Origin: URNF01 sp045531495
Lineage (GTDB): Bacteria; Bacillota; Clostridia; Oscillospirales; Acutalibacteraceae
Direction: 5' to 3'
NCBI GenBank assembly: GCA_045531495.1
Contig: JAZSED010000074.1
Location: 1 to 10,723, forward strand
DNA: 10,723 nt
Shown: positions 1-6,644 of the stretch, piece after piece
Position numbering within the stretch: position 1 is the first letter of the stretch
Layout: each line of letters begins with the position of its first letter
The notes under the pieces: generated by a model
Told to the model about the DNA's origin: nothing
What the model saw: the letters and a program-made list of their open reading frames with translations, nothing else
The model's database searches: none
Made by a program: the position numbers and the translations under genes

Positions 1-7
1 ACGACCT

Positions 8-592
8 ATGAAACCGTTGACCGAAAAACAACAAAAAGTCCTCTCCTTCCTGAAAGAACGTGCGCAGGACGGTGTGCCGCCGTCGGTGCGTGAAATCTGT
101 ACCGCTACGGGCATTAAATCCACCTCTACCGTGCACGCATATCTGCGTCTTTTAGAGGATGAGGGATACATTAACCGTCAAAGCGGCTTAAACCGCGCCA
201 TTCGCCTGCCCGGTGAAAACGTAGCGCGCGTGCCGTTGCTGGGAAAGGTGACCGCGGGTGTGCCGATTTTAGCGGTGGAAGAAGTGGAAGAATACGTCCC
301 CTATTCGGGCGGCGGATACAACCCCGGTGACCTGTTTGCGCTTCGCGTGTCGGGTACAAGTATGATAAACGCGGGTATCTTTGACAAAGACGTTGTCATT
401 GTCAAAAAAACGCCCATTGCCGAAAACGGCGATATCGTGGTAGCGCTCATCGGTGACGAAGCCACCGTTAAGCGCATTTATATGGAAAAAGACCACATTC
501 GCCTGCAGCCCGAAAATCCCGACTTTGAACCCATTATCGTCAAAGAGGTCGTGGTGCTCGGCAAAGTGGTCTCCTTGCTTCGCTATTTCTGA
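8..592 (+). CDS. lexA: LexA, SOS-response transcriptional repressor (autoprotease)
   Basis: This 194-residue protein is a full-length LexA, the cytoplasmic repressor that binds SOS operators and cleaves itself when RecA is active on single-stranded DNA. The N-terminal winged-helix domain (about residues 1-66) contains the family pattern TEKQQKVLSFL, then PSVREI and STSTVHAYLRLLE, which form the recognition region. The C-terminal S24 peptidase domain has the Ala-Gly scissile bond at A83-G84 (in VTAGVP), the nucleophile Ser118 (in GTSM) and the general-base Lys155 (in EATVKR), so it should be able to cleave itself. Only seven bases lie upstream in the window, so the ribosome binding site, promoter and any autoregulatory SOS box are not visible. 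The ATG at 8 matches the usual LexA N-terminus. The gene converges on mazF and ends 14 bp before a shared terminator. Identification is secure. Confidence 0.97.
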   Translation: MKPLTEKQQKVLSFLKERAQDGVPPSVREICTATGIKSTSTVHAYLRLLEDEGYINRQSGLNRAIRLPGENVARVPLLGKVTAGVPILAVEEVEEYVPYSGGGYNPGDLFALRVSGTSMINAGIFDKDVVIVKKTPIAENGDIVVALIGDEATVKRIYMEKDHIRLQPENPDFEPIIVKEVVVLGKVVSLLRYF

Positions 593-606
593 TAAACGGT
601 TTGTCT

Positions 607-640
607 AAAGCGGATTACTCTATGTAGTAATCCGCTTTTG
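607..640. terminator. Convergent lexA/mazF terminator hairpin
   Basis: A 13-bp perfect stem (607-619 pairing with 626-638, both arms reading AAAGCGGATTACT and its complement) encloses a 6-nt loop and ends in TTTT on the plus strand. It lies just after the lexA stop. The minus-strand copy has only a short T run (TTTAGAC), so it is a better terminator for lexA than for mazF. The mazF stop codon (615-617) and its last codons fall inside the hairpin. Confidence 0.85.
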
Positions 641-989
641 CTTCGCCTGCAAGACCGAAGCTGATTTGCAACGCTTGGTCTACACGTGTCATGGATTGGT
701 CGTCAAGCCGTCCCATATGCTCTTTCAGGCGCTGCTTATCAATGGTGCGTATCTGCTCTAACAGCACAATCGAATCGCGTGCCAAGCCGCTGTCGGTGGA
801 ATGTACCTGTATGTGGGTGGGCAAATTGGCTTTGTATTTTTGGCTTGTAATGGCGGCAGCAATCACTGTAGGGCTGAAACGATTGCCCACGTTGTTCTGC
901 ACAATCAATACAGGGCGCACGCCGCCCTGCTCCGAGCCCACAACAGGGCTTAAATCCGCGTAATAGATATCTCCTCTGCGTACCTGCAT
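615..989 (-). CDS. mazF: MazF/EndoA-type mRNA interferase toxin
   Basis: This 124-residue PemK/MazF-family endoribonuclease is very similar to Bacillus subtilis EndoA (NdoA), which cleaves mRNA at UACAU. The N-terminal block RRGDIYYADLSPVVGSEQGG, then GVRPVLIVQNN, GNRFSPTVI and LLEQIRTIDKQRL, is the family signature. The catalytic Arg25 and Thr48 of EndoA fall at the same residue numbers here, so the toxin looks active. The start is set by AAGGAG at 1000-1005, ten bases before the ATG. The C-terminus (AGEAKADYYIE) is several residues longer than the Bacillus protein and is encoded in the terminator hairpin. In Bacillus the antitoxin gene lies directly upstream; here the 173 bp upstream hold no antitoxin-sized gene and the next gene is divergent. 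The antitoxin may be elsewhere on the chromosome. Confidence 0.95.
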   Translation of the reverse strand: MQVRRGDIYYADLSPVVGSEQGGVRPVLIVQNNVGNRFSPTVIAAAITSQKYKANLPTHIQVHSTDSGLARDSIVLLEQIRTIDKQRLKEHMGRLDDQSMTRVDQALQISFGLAGEAKADYYIE

Positions 990-1033
990 AACTTTTTCAC
1001 TCCTTACCTGTAGTGTTGCCTCGCGGAGAAAAG

Positions 1034-1062
1034 TTTATACAGTACATACTATGTTTTGGAAA
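1034..1062 (-). promoter_or_regulatory. Candidate mazF promoter
   Basis: On the minus strand a TATAAA -10 (1034-1039) lies 17 bp from a TTTCCA -35-like hexamer (1057-1062, four of six matches to consensus). It is placed about 45 bp upstream of the mazF start. The -35 is mediocre, so this is a reasonable but unproven assignment. Confidence 0.45.
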
Positions 1063-1081
1063 ACGGGTTGTCCCCCAAACA

Positions 1082-1121
1082 ACAAACTTTCAAAAATCTG
1101 TTTATTTTTTTGAAAGTTTGT
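1082..1121. promoter_or_regulatory. Perfect 15-bp inverted repeat, candidate operator
   Basis: The left arm 1082-1096 (ACAAACTTTCAAAAA) is exactly complementary to the right arm 1107-1121 (TTTTTGAAAGTTTGT), separated by 10 bp. The right arm ends at the T of the TGC extended -10 element of the DUF4364 promoter and covers its spacer, and the left arm lies about 20 bp from the mazF -35. It is AT-rich and not followed by a T tract on either strand, so it is not a convincing terminator. A dimeric repressor site controlling one or both divergent genes is the simplest reading. I do not recognise it as a known regulator consensus. Confidence 0.55.
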
Positions 1122-1129
1122 GCTACAAT
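1121..1129 (+). promoter_or_regulatory. Extended -10 promoter of the DUF4364-pncB-cca operon
   Basis: TGCTACAAT at 1121-1129 is an extended -10 element (TG-n-TACAAT). A TTGAAA at 1110-1115 looks like a -35 but is only 8 bp away, and the properly spaced hexamer (TTTATT, 1101-1106) is weak, which is normal for extended -10 promoters. Transcription would start near 1136, about 27 bp before the DUF4364 start codon. Confidence 0.6.
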
Positions 1130-1162
1130 AAAAGAAATATAAGTAAAAACGGAGGAAACACT

Positions 1163-1744
1163 GTGGGTGCTACTTTTTCTGCCGGTGTAGATTACGGCGG
1201 ACTGCGTTCTTTAGAGGATATTAAATTGTTGGTGTGCTACCTGCTTTACAGTGTCAAGGAGCCTGTGCCAAGGCCGATGATTCTTGAAATTATTTCAGGA
1301 AACGGCATGGCAAATTTCTTTGATACGGGCATGGCGATTGATAAACTGATTGAACAGGAGCATATTGCCGAAAGCGGCAGCGGTATGCTAACCATCACCG
1401 ATACAGGCAAGGAGATTGCGGATGTACTTTCCACCACTCTCCCCTTTGTGTTACGCGAAAAGTCGGTAAAAATCGCACTGACGCTTCTTTCGCGTATGCA
1501 CAAGCAAAAAGATGCAAAGGTAGACATTATAAAAACCGAAGCGGGATACAACGTCACCTTAGAGTTGACCGACGGCGGCGCCACCATGCTGCAGGTAACG
1601 GTTGCCACCGTTGATTCTTTGCAGGCCAATGCCATACGGGAAAACTTCCTTGAAGACCCCGCTTTGTTGTACCGCTCCACCTTTGCGGTGTTAAACGGAC
1701 AAACCGAGCTGGATGCAAACGGAAAACTAACAGTTTTGATTTAA
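1163..1744 (+). CDS. DUF4364 family protein, winged-helix-like
   Basis: This 193-residue protein begins at GTG 1163, six bases after GGAGGA (1151-1156); the reading frame stays open further upstream, but that stretch holds the promoter and inverted repeat. It matches the DUF4364 family as I know it, which has no established function. The first part (about residues 15-90) reads like a winged helix: a helix DIKLLVCYLLYS, a second helix PRPMILEII, then AIDKLIEQEHIAE followed by a short wing GSGMLTITDTGKEIA, as in PadR/MarR-type domains. The second half (residues 100-193) alternates a helical KSVKIALTLLSRM segment with beta strands rich in Val/Thr, probably a small sensing or dimer domain. There is no signal peptide or membrane segment. 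It is the first gene of an operon with pncB (15-bp gap) and cca. A DNA-binding regulator role is inference only. Confidence 0.8.
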   Translation: MGATFSAGVDYGGLRSLEDIKLLVCYLLYSVKEPVPRPMILEIISGNGMANFFDTGMAIDKLIEQEHIAESGSGMLTITDTGKEIADVLSTTLPFVLREKSVKIALTLLSRMHKQKDAKVDIIKTEAGYNVTLELTDGGATMLQVTVATVDSLQANAIRENFLEDPALLYRSTFAVLNGQTELDANGKLTVLI

Positions 1745-1759
1745 CAAGGGGTGTTTAGA

Positions 1760-3211
1760 ATGCAAACGTCTTTCGAAAAAAACAATCTCACCATGCTCAC
1801 CGATTTTTATGAAATCACCATGGCAAACGGCTTCTTTGAAACGGGTAACCGTGACCGTATTGCCTATTTTGATATGTTCTATCGCCGTGTGCCCGACGGC
1901 GGCGGCTTTGCCATTATGGCGGGTGTCGAGCAGTTGGTACAATACTTAAAAAACCTGTCTTTCACCGAAGAAGACATCGCGTTTTTAGAGAGCAAAAAGC
2001 TGTTTAACAAGGATTTTTTGGAATATCTGCGTAATTTCCATTTTGAATGTGACGTATGGGCGGTACCCGAAGGCACCCCCATCTTCCCCCACGAACCGAT
2101 TGTCACGGTGCGCGGTCCCGCCATTCAAGCGCAGTTTATTGAAACGATGATTCTCTTAACCGTCAATCACCAGACCCTTATCGCGACCAAAGCCAACCGC
2201 ATTGTGCGCGCCTCCGAGGGTAAAGCGGTGATGGAATTCGGTTCCCGCCGCGCGCAAGGATATGACGGTGCCATCTACGGTGCAAGAGCCGCGTATATCG
2301 GTGGTTGTATGGGTACGGCTTGTACCATTGCCGACCGCGATTTCGGCATCCCCGCACTCGGTACTATGGCGCACAGCTGGGTACAGCTGTTCGACAATGA
2401 ATTGGATGCCTTCAAGGCGTATGCACGCACCTATCCCAACAACTGCATTTTGCTTGTAGATACCTATAACGTATTGAAATCGGGTATTCCCAACGCTATT
2501 CGCACCTATCACGAGGTGTTAGAGCCGATGGGATGCCGCTTAAAAGGCATTCGTATCGACTCGGGCGATATTACCTATCTCAGTAAAAAAGCAAGACAAA
2601 TGTTGGATGCGGCAGGGCTGACCGATTGTAAAATTACCGCCTCCAACTCCCTTGACGAATACATTATCCGCGATATGATTCGTCAAGGCGCGCAGATTGA
2701 CAGCTTCGGTGTCGGCGAACGCCTTATCACAGCTGCCAGCGACCCCGTTTTCGGCGGTGTGTACAAGCTTGCCGCCATTGAAGACAACGGCAAAATCATT
2801 CCACGTATTAAAGTAAGCGAAAACATCGCAAAAATCACCAACCCGTGTTTCAAAAAGCTATGGCGTTTATATGACCGCGAAACCGGCAAAGCGCTTGCTG
2901 ACGTACTTACGTTACGGGACGAGGTTATTGACGACAGTCAAGACTACGAGATTTTTGACCCTGAACACACCTGGAAACGCAAGCTCGTGTATAATTTCCG
3001 TGCAGTAGAACTGCAGCAGCAGTTGTTCGACCACGGCGAATGCGTATACCAACTGCCCACTGCGAACGAACTGCGTGATTACTGTAAAAATCAAGTAGAC
3101 CTACTTTGGGATGAAGTGCTGCGTTTTGAAAACCCGCACAAATATTACGTTGACCTATCGCAGGCGTTGTGGGACGAAAAACATAACCTGCTGAAAAGCC
3201 ACAACAAATGA
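1760..3211 (+). CDS. pncB: Nicotinate phosphoribosyltransferase
   Basis: This 483-residue enzyme makes nicotinate mononucleotide from nicotinate, PRPP and ATP, the entry step of the Preiss-Handler route to NAD. Family landmarks are LTDFYEITMANGFF near residues 13-26, EFGSRRAQGYDGA at 159-171, GTMAHSW at 201-207 with His205 at the place of the phosphorylated histidine, RIDSGDITYLSKKARQ at 265-280 and SFGVGERLITA at 315-325. The length is normal for the Gram-positive form. The ATG at 1760 is preferred because AAGGGG (1746-1751) sits eight bases before it; a GTG nine bases upstream overlaps that site. It follows DUF4364 by 15 bp, and its stop overlaps the cca start as ATGA, so the three genes are likely one transcript. 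Confidence 0.96.
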   Translation: MQTSFEKNNLTMLTDFYEITMANGFFETGNRDRIAYFDMFYRRVPDGGGFAIMAGVEQLVQYLKNLSFTEEDIAFLESKKLFNKDFLEYLRNFHFECDVWAVPEGTPIFPHEPIVTVRGPAIQAQFIETMILLTVNHQTLIATKANRIVRASEGKAVMEFGSRRAQGYDGAIYGARAAYIGGCMGTACTIADRDFGIPALGTMAHSWVQLFDNELDAFKAYARTYPNNCILLVDTYNVLKSGIPNAIRTYHEVLEPMGCRLKGIRIDSGDITYLSKKARQMLDAAGLTDCKITASNSLDEYIIRDMIRQGAQIDSFGVGERLITAASDPVFGGVYKLAAIEDNGKIIPRIKVSENIAKITNPCFKKLWRLYDRETGKALADVLTLRDEVIDDSQDYEIFDPEHTWKRKLVYNFRAVELQQQLFDHGECVYQLPTANELRDYCKNQVDLLWDEVLRFENPHKYYVDLSQALWDEKHNLLKSHNK

Positions 3212-4395
3212 TGAAAACGTACACCGCTCCGACAATGCCCGCCGCTCCCGCGGCGGTCATTGCGCGTTTAGAGCAACACGGATTTACGGCGCACGCGGTA
3301 GGCGGTTGCGTGCGCGATACGCTTTTAGGGATATCCCCCACCGATTGGGACATTACCACCGCCGCTACACCCGCACAAATTAAAGCAGCGTTTACGGATT
3401 GCCGTGTCATTGAAACAGGTATACAGCACGGCACCGTCACAGTGTTGTTTAACGGTGTGCCGTTTGAGGTTACCACCTACCGCATAGACGGCAATTACCT
3501 TGACAACCGCCATCCTGACGCAGTCACCTTTACATCCTCATTATTTGAAGATGTAAAGCGAAGAGACTTTACGGTTAACGCCATGGTGTGGCATCCCACG
3601 AACGGTATCGGCGACTTCTTTGACGGCAAAGCAGACCTCGACAACAAGGTGTTACGCACGGTTGGAGACCCTACAACACGCTTTTCGGAAGATGCATTGC
3701 GCATTTTACGGCTAATGCGGTTTTCTGCCACATACGGTTTACAGGCTGAAGAGGAAACCAAAGCAGCGGCATGTGCGCTTGCAGACAATCTACGCACGGT
3801 ATCAGCAGAACGCATCTATGCGGAGCTGCAAAAGCTGCTGTGCGGTGACTTTGCAGCTACAGTCCTCAGTGATTATGTGGACATTTGGCGGGTTATCTTA
3901 CCCGATGTTAATATGACAAGCAAAGATGCTTTACAAAAGCTCCCAAAAGACCTTGTTTTACGCTGGGCATATCTTTTACAAAATGCGCCTGCAGAGGCGG
4001 TTTTGCGACAATTAAAAGCAGATAACGCCACCATTTCTGCCGTGGACACGCTGATAAACGGGCTTTCCCTCTCACCCACCGTCTCTCCCATCGATTTAAA
4101 GCAAGCGTTGCGTACATATGGAGAAGAAAACCTTTGCCGTATCATTATCCTACAAAAGGCATGCAACGATACGGCACTTTGGGAAGCAACGGAAACGGCG
4201 CTCAAAGCACTTTTGCAAACCAATCCCTGCTATCGACTAAAGGATTTGTCGGTAAACGGTGACGCTTTACGCGTGTTGGGGTTAGAAGGCAAGGATATCG
4301 GTAAAATGTTGGATGCGCTTTTAGACGCGGTCATTCGCGAAGAATGCGATAACACAACAAGTGCTTTATTAACCTTTGCAAAGCAGCATATATAA
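3208..4395 (+). CDS. cca: CCA-adding enzyme (tRNA nucleotidyltransferase)
   Basis: This 395-residue class II tRNA nucleotidyltransferase adds or repairs the 3'-terminal CCA of tRNAs without a template. Motif A is VGGCVRDTLLG followed by DWD, giving the metal-binding pair Asp46 and Asp48. Next come RRDFTVNAM (118-126), DFFDG plus KVLRTVGDP, the nucleotide-selecting EDALRILRLMRF (161-172) and SAERIYAEL (199-207). The C-terminal half is the more variable tRNA-binding body, and there is no HD hydrolase domain, as in the roughly 397-residue Bacillus enzyme. The start at 3208 overlaps the pncB stop (ATGA); a second ATG at 3211 is directly next and equally possible. There is no good Shine-Dalgarno before it, so translational coupling to pncB is likely. 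Confidence 0.95.
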   Translation: MMKTYTAPTMPAAPAAVIARLEQHGFTAHAVGGCVRDTLLGISPTDWDITTAATPAQIKAAFTDCRVIETGIQHGTVTVLFNGVPFEVTTYRIDGNYLDNRHPDAVTFTSSLFEDVKRRDFTVNAMVWHPTNGIGDFFDGKADLDNKVLRTVGDPTTRFSEDALRILRLMRFSATYGLQAEEETKAAACALADNLRTVSAERIYAELQKLLCGDFAATVLSDYVDIWRVILPDVNMTSKDALQKLPKDLVLRWAYLLQNAPAEAVLRQLKADNATISAVDTLINGLSLSPTVSPIDLKQALRTYGEENLCRIIILQKACNDTALWEATETALKALLQTNPCYRLKDLSVNGDALRVLGLEGKDIGKMLDALLDAVIREECDNTTSALLTFAKQHI

Positions 4396-4399
4396 GGAA

Positions 4400-4440
4400 A
4401 AGGACCGCTCAACTTTCGTTGAGCGGTCCTTCTTTCTTTT
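4400..4440. terminator. Bidirectional terminator between cca and the oxidoreductase gene
   Basis: A perfect 14-bp stem (4400-4413 with 4418-4431) closes a TTTC tetraloop. On the plus strand it is followed by a T-rich run (4430-4441), and on the minus strand the arm ends in CCTTTTCC. It terminates the cca operon strongly and probably also the convergent oxidoreductase transcript, whose stop codon is six bases away. Confidence 0.93.
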
Positions 4441-4445
4441 TTTAC

Positions 4446-5612
4446 TTAGATTTCGGGAAGGGTAATTTGGATTTCGTGACCCTTTTCGGCAGATTCGCAA
4501 ATACCCGACAAAATTGCCTGGTTGCGAATAATCTGCGAAGTCGGTACGGGCGCAGGTTTACCCTCTTTGATGGCATCCATAAAGGAACGTATCTTTAATG
4601 CGAAAAGGCCGTCAAAGGGAGATTTCAAAACCGGAACAACCGTTTCTACCTGATTACCGCACACCTCGTGATAAATGGTCATAGGACCGCCGACAGTACC
4701 GTTCCAGCATTCGGTGGACGGAATACGCAAGCCACCTTTGGTACCCAAAATAAGGGTATCGCCCGCGGTATCCATATTCATTGCCCAAGAGATGCGGAAG
4801 TCGACAATAATATCACCTTCCAAGCGAATAAACGCCGCCGCAAAATCGTCAACGCCAAAGGCATCCGCATATTCTTTTTTCGCGTAGCCGCAATAGTTGG
4901 GGTCGGTACCGAAAAAGTCGGATTTATAACCCGAAACGGACAACGGTTTGGGATAGCCGATAGCATTCAGCACCATATCGAGAGAATAACAACCGATATC
5001 ACCAAGCGCACCGATGCCGCCCGTATCCTTCGCGATAAAGGAAGTGCCGTAAGGGGTCGGGATACCGCGACGACGGCCGCCACCGGTTTGGATATAATAG
5101 ATTTTGCCGAGTTCGCCCGATTCGACAATTTTCTTAATCATCTGCATATTCGGGTCTAGACGGGGCTGGAAGCCGATGGAAAGCACCACACCCGTTTCTT
5201 TCTCTACCTTTAAAAGTTCCGCCGCTTCATCCATAGTTACGCAAAGCGGTTTTTCAAGCAACACGTGAATACCCTTTTTCATCGCATAAATTGCGGGCGG
5301 TACGTGCTGGCAGTTGTATGTACAGATAGAAACCGCATCCAGCTTCATATCGGGGTCATCCAGCATCTCTTTATGTCCGCCGTCATAGCATTTCACGCCT
5401 TCAAGACCCATTTTTTTGCAGAATGCCGTCGCTTTGCCGGGAACGATGTCACAAGCCGCCACAATCTCTGCGTCCGCGTACTTTTTAAACGCCGCGACGT
5501 GCGCTTCGGCAATCCAACCGGTACCGATGATACCAATGCGCAATTTTTTGCTGGTGTCTACAACTTTTTCCTCCGTAGTATCTTCCTTGAAACGATCGAG
5601 AATATCAGCCAT
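4446..5612 (-). CDS. Gfo/Idh/MocA family oxidoreductase
   Basis: This 388-residue NAD(P)-dependent dehydrogenase belongs to the family that oxidises sugars, polyols or their derivatives. After a polar leader of about 23 residues, the Rossmann fold starts at LRIGIIGTGWIAEAH (24-38). The signature EKP lies at 120-122 with catalytic Lys121. The C-terminal substrate domain contains GDIGCYSLD at 204-212, where Asp205 is conserved and Tyr209 stands where inositol dehydrogenases carry His; as I recall, the glucose-fructose oxidoreductase branch uses Tyr there. The start at 5612 is chosen because GGAGG (5621-5625) is eight bases upstream; the frame is open five codons further but would overlap that site. 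It is the second gene of an operon, 24 bp after the isomerase-like gene, and ends at the cca terminator. The substrate cannot be named from sequence. Confidence 0.92.
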   Translation of the reverse strand: MADILDRFKEDTTEEKVVDTSKKLRIGIIGTGWIAEAHVAAFKKYADAEIVAACDIVPGKATAFCKKMGLEGVKCYDGGHKEMLDDPDMKLDAVSICTYNCQHVPPAIYAMKKGIHVLLEKPLCVTMDEAAELLKVEKETGVVLSIGFQPRLDPNMQMIKKIVESGELGKIYYIQTGGGRRRGIPTPYGTSFIAKDTGGIGALGDIGCYSLDMVLNAIGYPKPLSVSGYKSDFFGTDPNYCGYAKKEYADAFGVDDFAAAFIRLEGDIIVDFRISWAMNMDTAGDTLILGTKGGLRIPSTECWNGTVGGPMTIYHEVCGNQVETVVPVLKSPFDGLFALKIRSFMDAIKEGKPAPVPTSQIIRNQAILSGICESAEKGHEIQITLPEI

Positions 5613-5636
5613 GATTATTACCTCCAAAATATAATT

Positions 5637-6455
5637 TTATTGACCGATAGATTTTAAGTATTCACGGCTGACCTTTGCACATTCCATAGAGGTCATACCG
5701 CCGCTGGGACTGTCCTGCTCGACAATAAGCCAACAGGTGCCCGCTTGCTCGCTAGCTTCAATAATTGCAGGAAAATCCTGTTTGCCGCTACCGACAGGAC
5801 GCAAGCCGAAATTAGACGGTTTTGCAACCGCTGTATCGTCTCCGATAAGCTCGTACATATTTTCGCTCTTCTCGCCGACAAAGTCTTTCAGGTGCACAAT
5901 CGGCGCGCGACCGCTGTATTTACGTACATACGCCGCGGGATCTTCACCGCCGACGTTGACCCAGCAGGTATCCAATTCAGTTTGCAACAAGTCAGAAGGA
6001 ATATTCGCATACATCACGTCCAATGCATAGTCGCCGCCGTCTACGCGCACAAATTCAAAATCGTGATTGTGGTACAGTAAGGTAACACCCTGTCTTTTTG
6101 CTTCTTCAGCAATCTTCACAATGTCGCGCAGTGTCTCCTCATACCGCGGATGACCCGGACGACGGTCTTCACCGAGCCACGGAATCGCAATATACCGACA
6201 ACCGATAGTCTTGTATTTAGCAACCTCGGCAGGTATATCGCTGAGCAGATCATCAATCGGCACGTGAGCGGAAATCGGATCAAGACCGATTTCTTCTACC
6301 ATGGCTTTGACTTCTTCGGGTGTATAACCGTAAAGCCCCGCAAACTCCACACCGTCATAGCCCATTTCTTTGAGCGCAGTGAGGGTGCCTTTTAGGTCTT
6401 TTTCCGCAAAATCGCGCACGGAATACACCTGAATACCCACGGGAAATTTCTTCAT
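5637..6455 (-). CDS. Sugar phosphate isomerase/epimerase-like TIM-barrel protein
   Basis: This 272-residue protein belongs to the AP-endonuclease-2/xylose-isomerase-like TIM-barrel superfamily, which includes IolE, IolH and ketose 3-epimerases. Recognisable strands are VGIQVYSVRD near the N-terminus, YDGVEFAGL (33-41), LLYHNHDFEF (126-135), ELDTCWV (160-166), IVHLKD (186-191) and LIVEQD (243-248). Asp162, His188 and Glu246 sit where this superfamily places its divalent-metal ligands, and His131 or a neighbour probably supplies the fourth. It has an excellent ribosome binding site (AGGAGGAGA, 6461-6469). It is the first gene of an operon with the Gfo/Idh/MocA oxidoreductase, a common pairing in which an oxidised sugar or inositol intermediate is then isomerised, dehydrated or cleaved. 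The exact reaction is unknown. Confidence 0.88.
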   Translation of the reverse strand: MKKFPVGIQVYSVRDFAEKDLKGTLTALKEMGYDGVEFAGLYGYTPEEVKAMVEEIGLDPISAHVPIDDLLSDIPAEVAKYKTIGCRYIAIPWLGEDRRPGHPRYEETLRDIVKIAEEAKRQGVTLLYHNHDFEFVRVDGGDYALDVMYANIPSDLLQTELDTCWVNVGGEDPAAYVRKYSGRAPIVHLKDFVGEKSENMYELIGDDTAVAKPSNFGLRPVGSGKQDFPAIIEASEQAGTCWLIVEQDSPSGGMTSMECAKVSREYLKSIGQ

Positions 6456-6500
6456 TAGGATCTCCTCCTTTTCGGCAATGCCTGTTTCACAAAATCATCC

Positions 6501-6556
6501 GCCGTTTCTGCAAAAATGCTCTTTTTTTGCTTACACGCAAAAAACATTCAAACGGC
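6501..6556 (-). promoter_or_regulatory. Structured 5' leader with two exclusive hairpins
   Basis: The leader of the isomerase/oxidoreductase operon has an outer 7-bp pairing (6501-6507 with 6550-6556, GCCGTTT/AAACGGC). Inside it, 6523-6530 can pair either with 6537-6544 (8 bp, 6-nt loop) or with 6510-6516 (7 bp using 6524-6530), so the two inner hairpins exclude each other. That layout could be a switch, but the inner arms are mostly A/T runs and could arise by chance. It matches no riboswitch class I recognise. Confidence 0.35.
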
Positions 6557-6570
6557 AGCAGATATCCTTT

Positions 6571-6591
6571 GTGCTAATTACATTGTAGCAC
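6571..6591 (-). promoter_or_regulatory. Second extended -10 with overlapping palindrome
   Basis: On the minus strand TGCTACAAT (6582-6590) is an extended -10 identical to the one before DUF4364. It lies within a 6-bp inverted repeat GTGCTA/TAGCAC (6571-6576 with 6586-6591). No good -35 is present. It may be an alternative downstream promoter for the isomerase gene, with the palindrome as a possible operator. Confidence 0.35.
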
Positions 6592-6605
6592 TGCGCCGAG
6601 AGATT

Positions 6606-6634
6606 TCTATAATATTTTTGACAAATAATATCAA
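6606..6634 (-). promoter_or_regulatory. Candidate main promoter of the isomerase-oxidoreductase operon
   Basis: On the minus strand TTGATA (6629-6634) and TATAGA (6606-6611) are separated by exactly 17 bp in a very AT-rich stretch. Transcription would start near 6599, giving a leader of about 145 nt. It lies directly downstream of the mrp terminator. Confidence 0.6.
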
Positions 6635-6644
6635 TTTTTTGACA
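6615..6644. repeat. Direct repeat spaced 21 bp, candidate activator half-sites
   Basis: TTTTTGACA occurs at 6615-6623 and again at 6636-6644, exactly 21 bp apart and so on the same face of the helix. The copies flank the -35 of the operon promoter. Direct half-sites at about 21-bp spacing are typical of AraC-type regulators. The T-rich portion makes chance similarity plausible. Confidence 0.35.

Noticed and set aside
350..370. LexA nucleophile motif GTSM instead of GDSM
   Set aside because: The residue before the serine varies in active LexA proteins (E. coli has Met), so this does not indicate a defect.
1013..1162. 50-residue N-terminal extension of the DUF4364 protein
   Set aside because: The upstream frame covers the promoter and the inverted repeat, while GGAGGA sits correctly before GTG 1163.
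3211..3224. Possible CcpA (cre) site, TGAAAACGTACACC
   Set aside because: It misses consensus positions, lies in the start of cca and has no catabolic context.
2925..3476. 183-residue minus-strand open frame over the pncB/cca junction
   Set aside because: It runs antisense to two well-supported genes and shows no motif.
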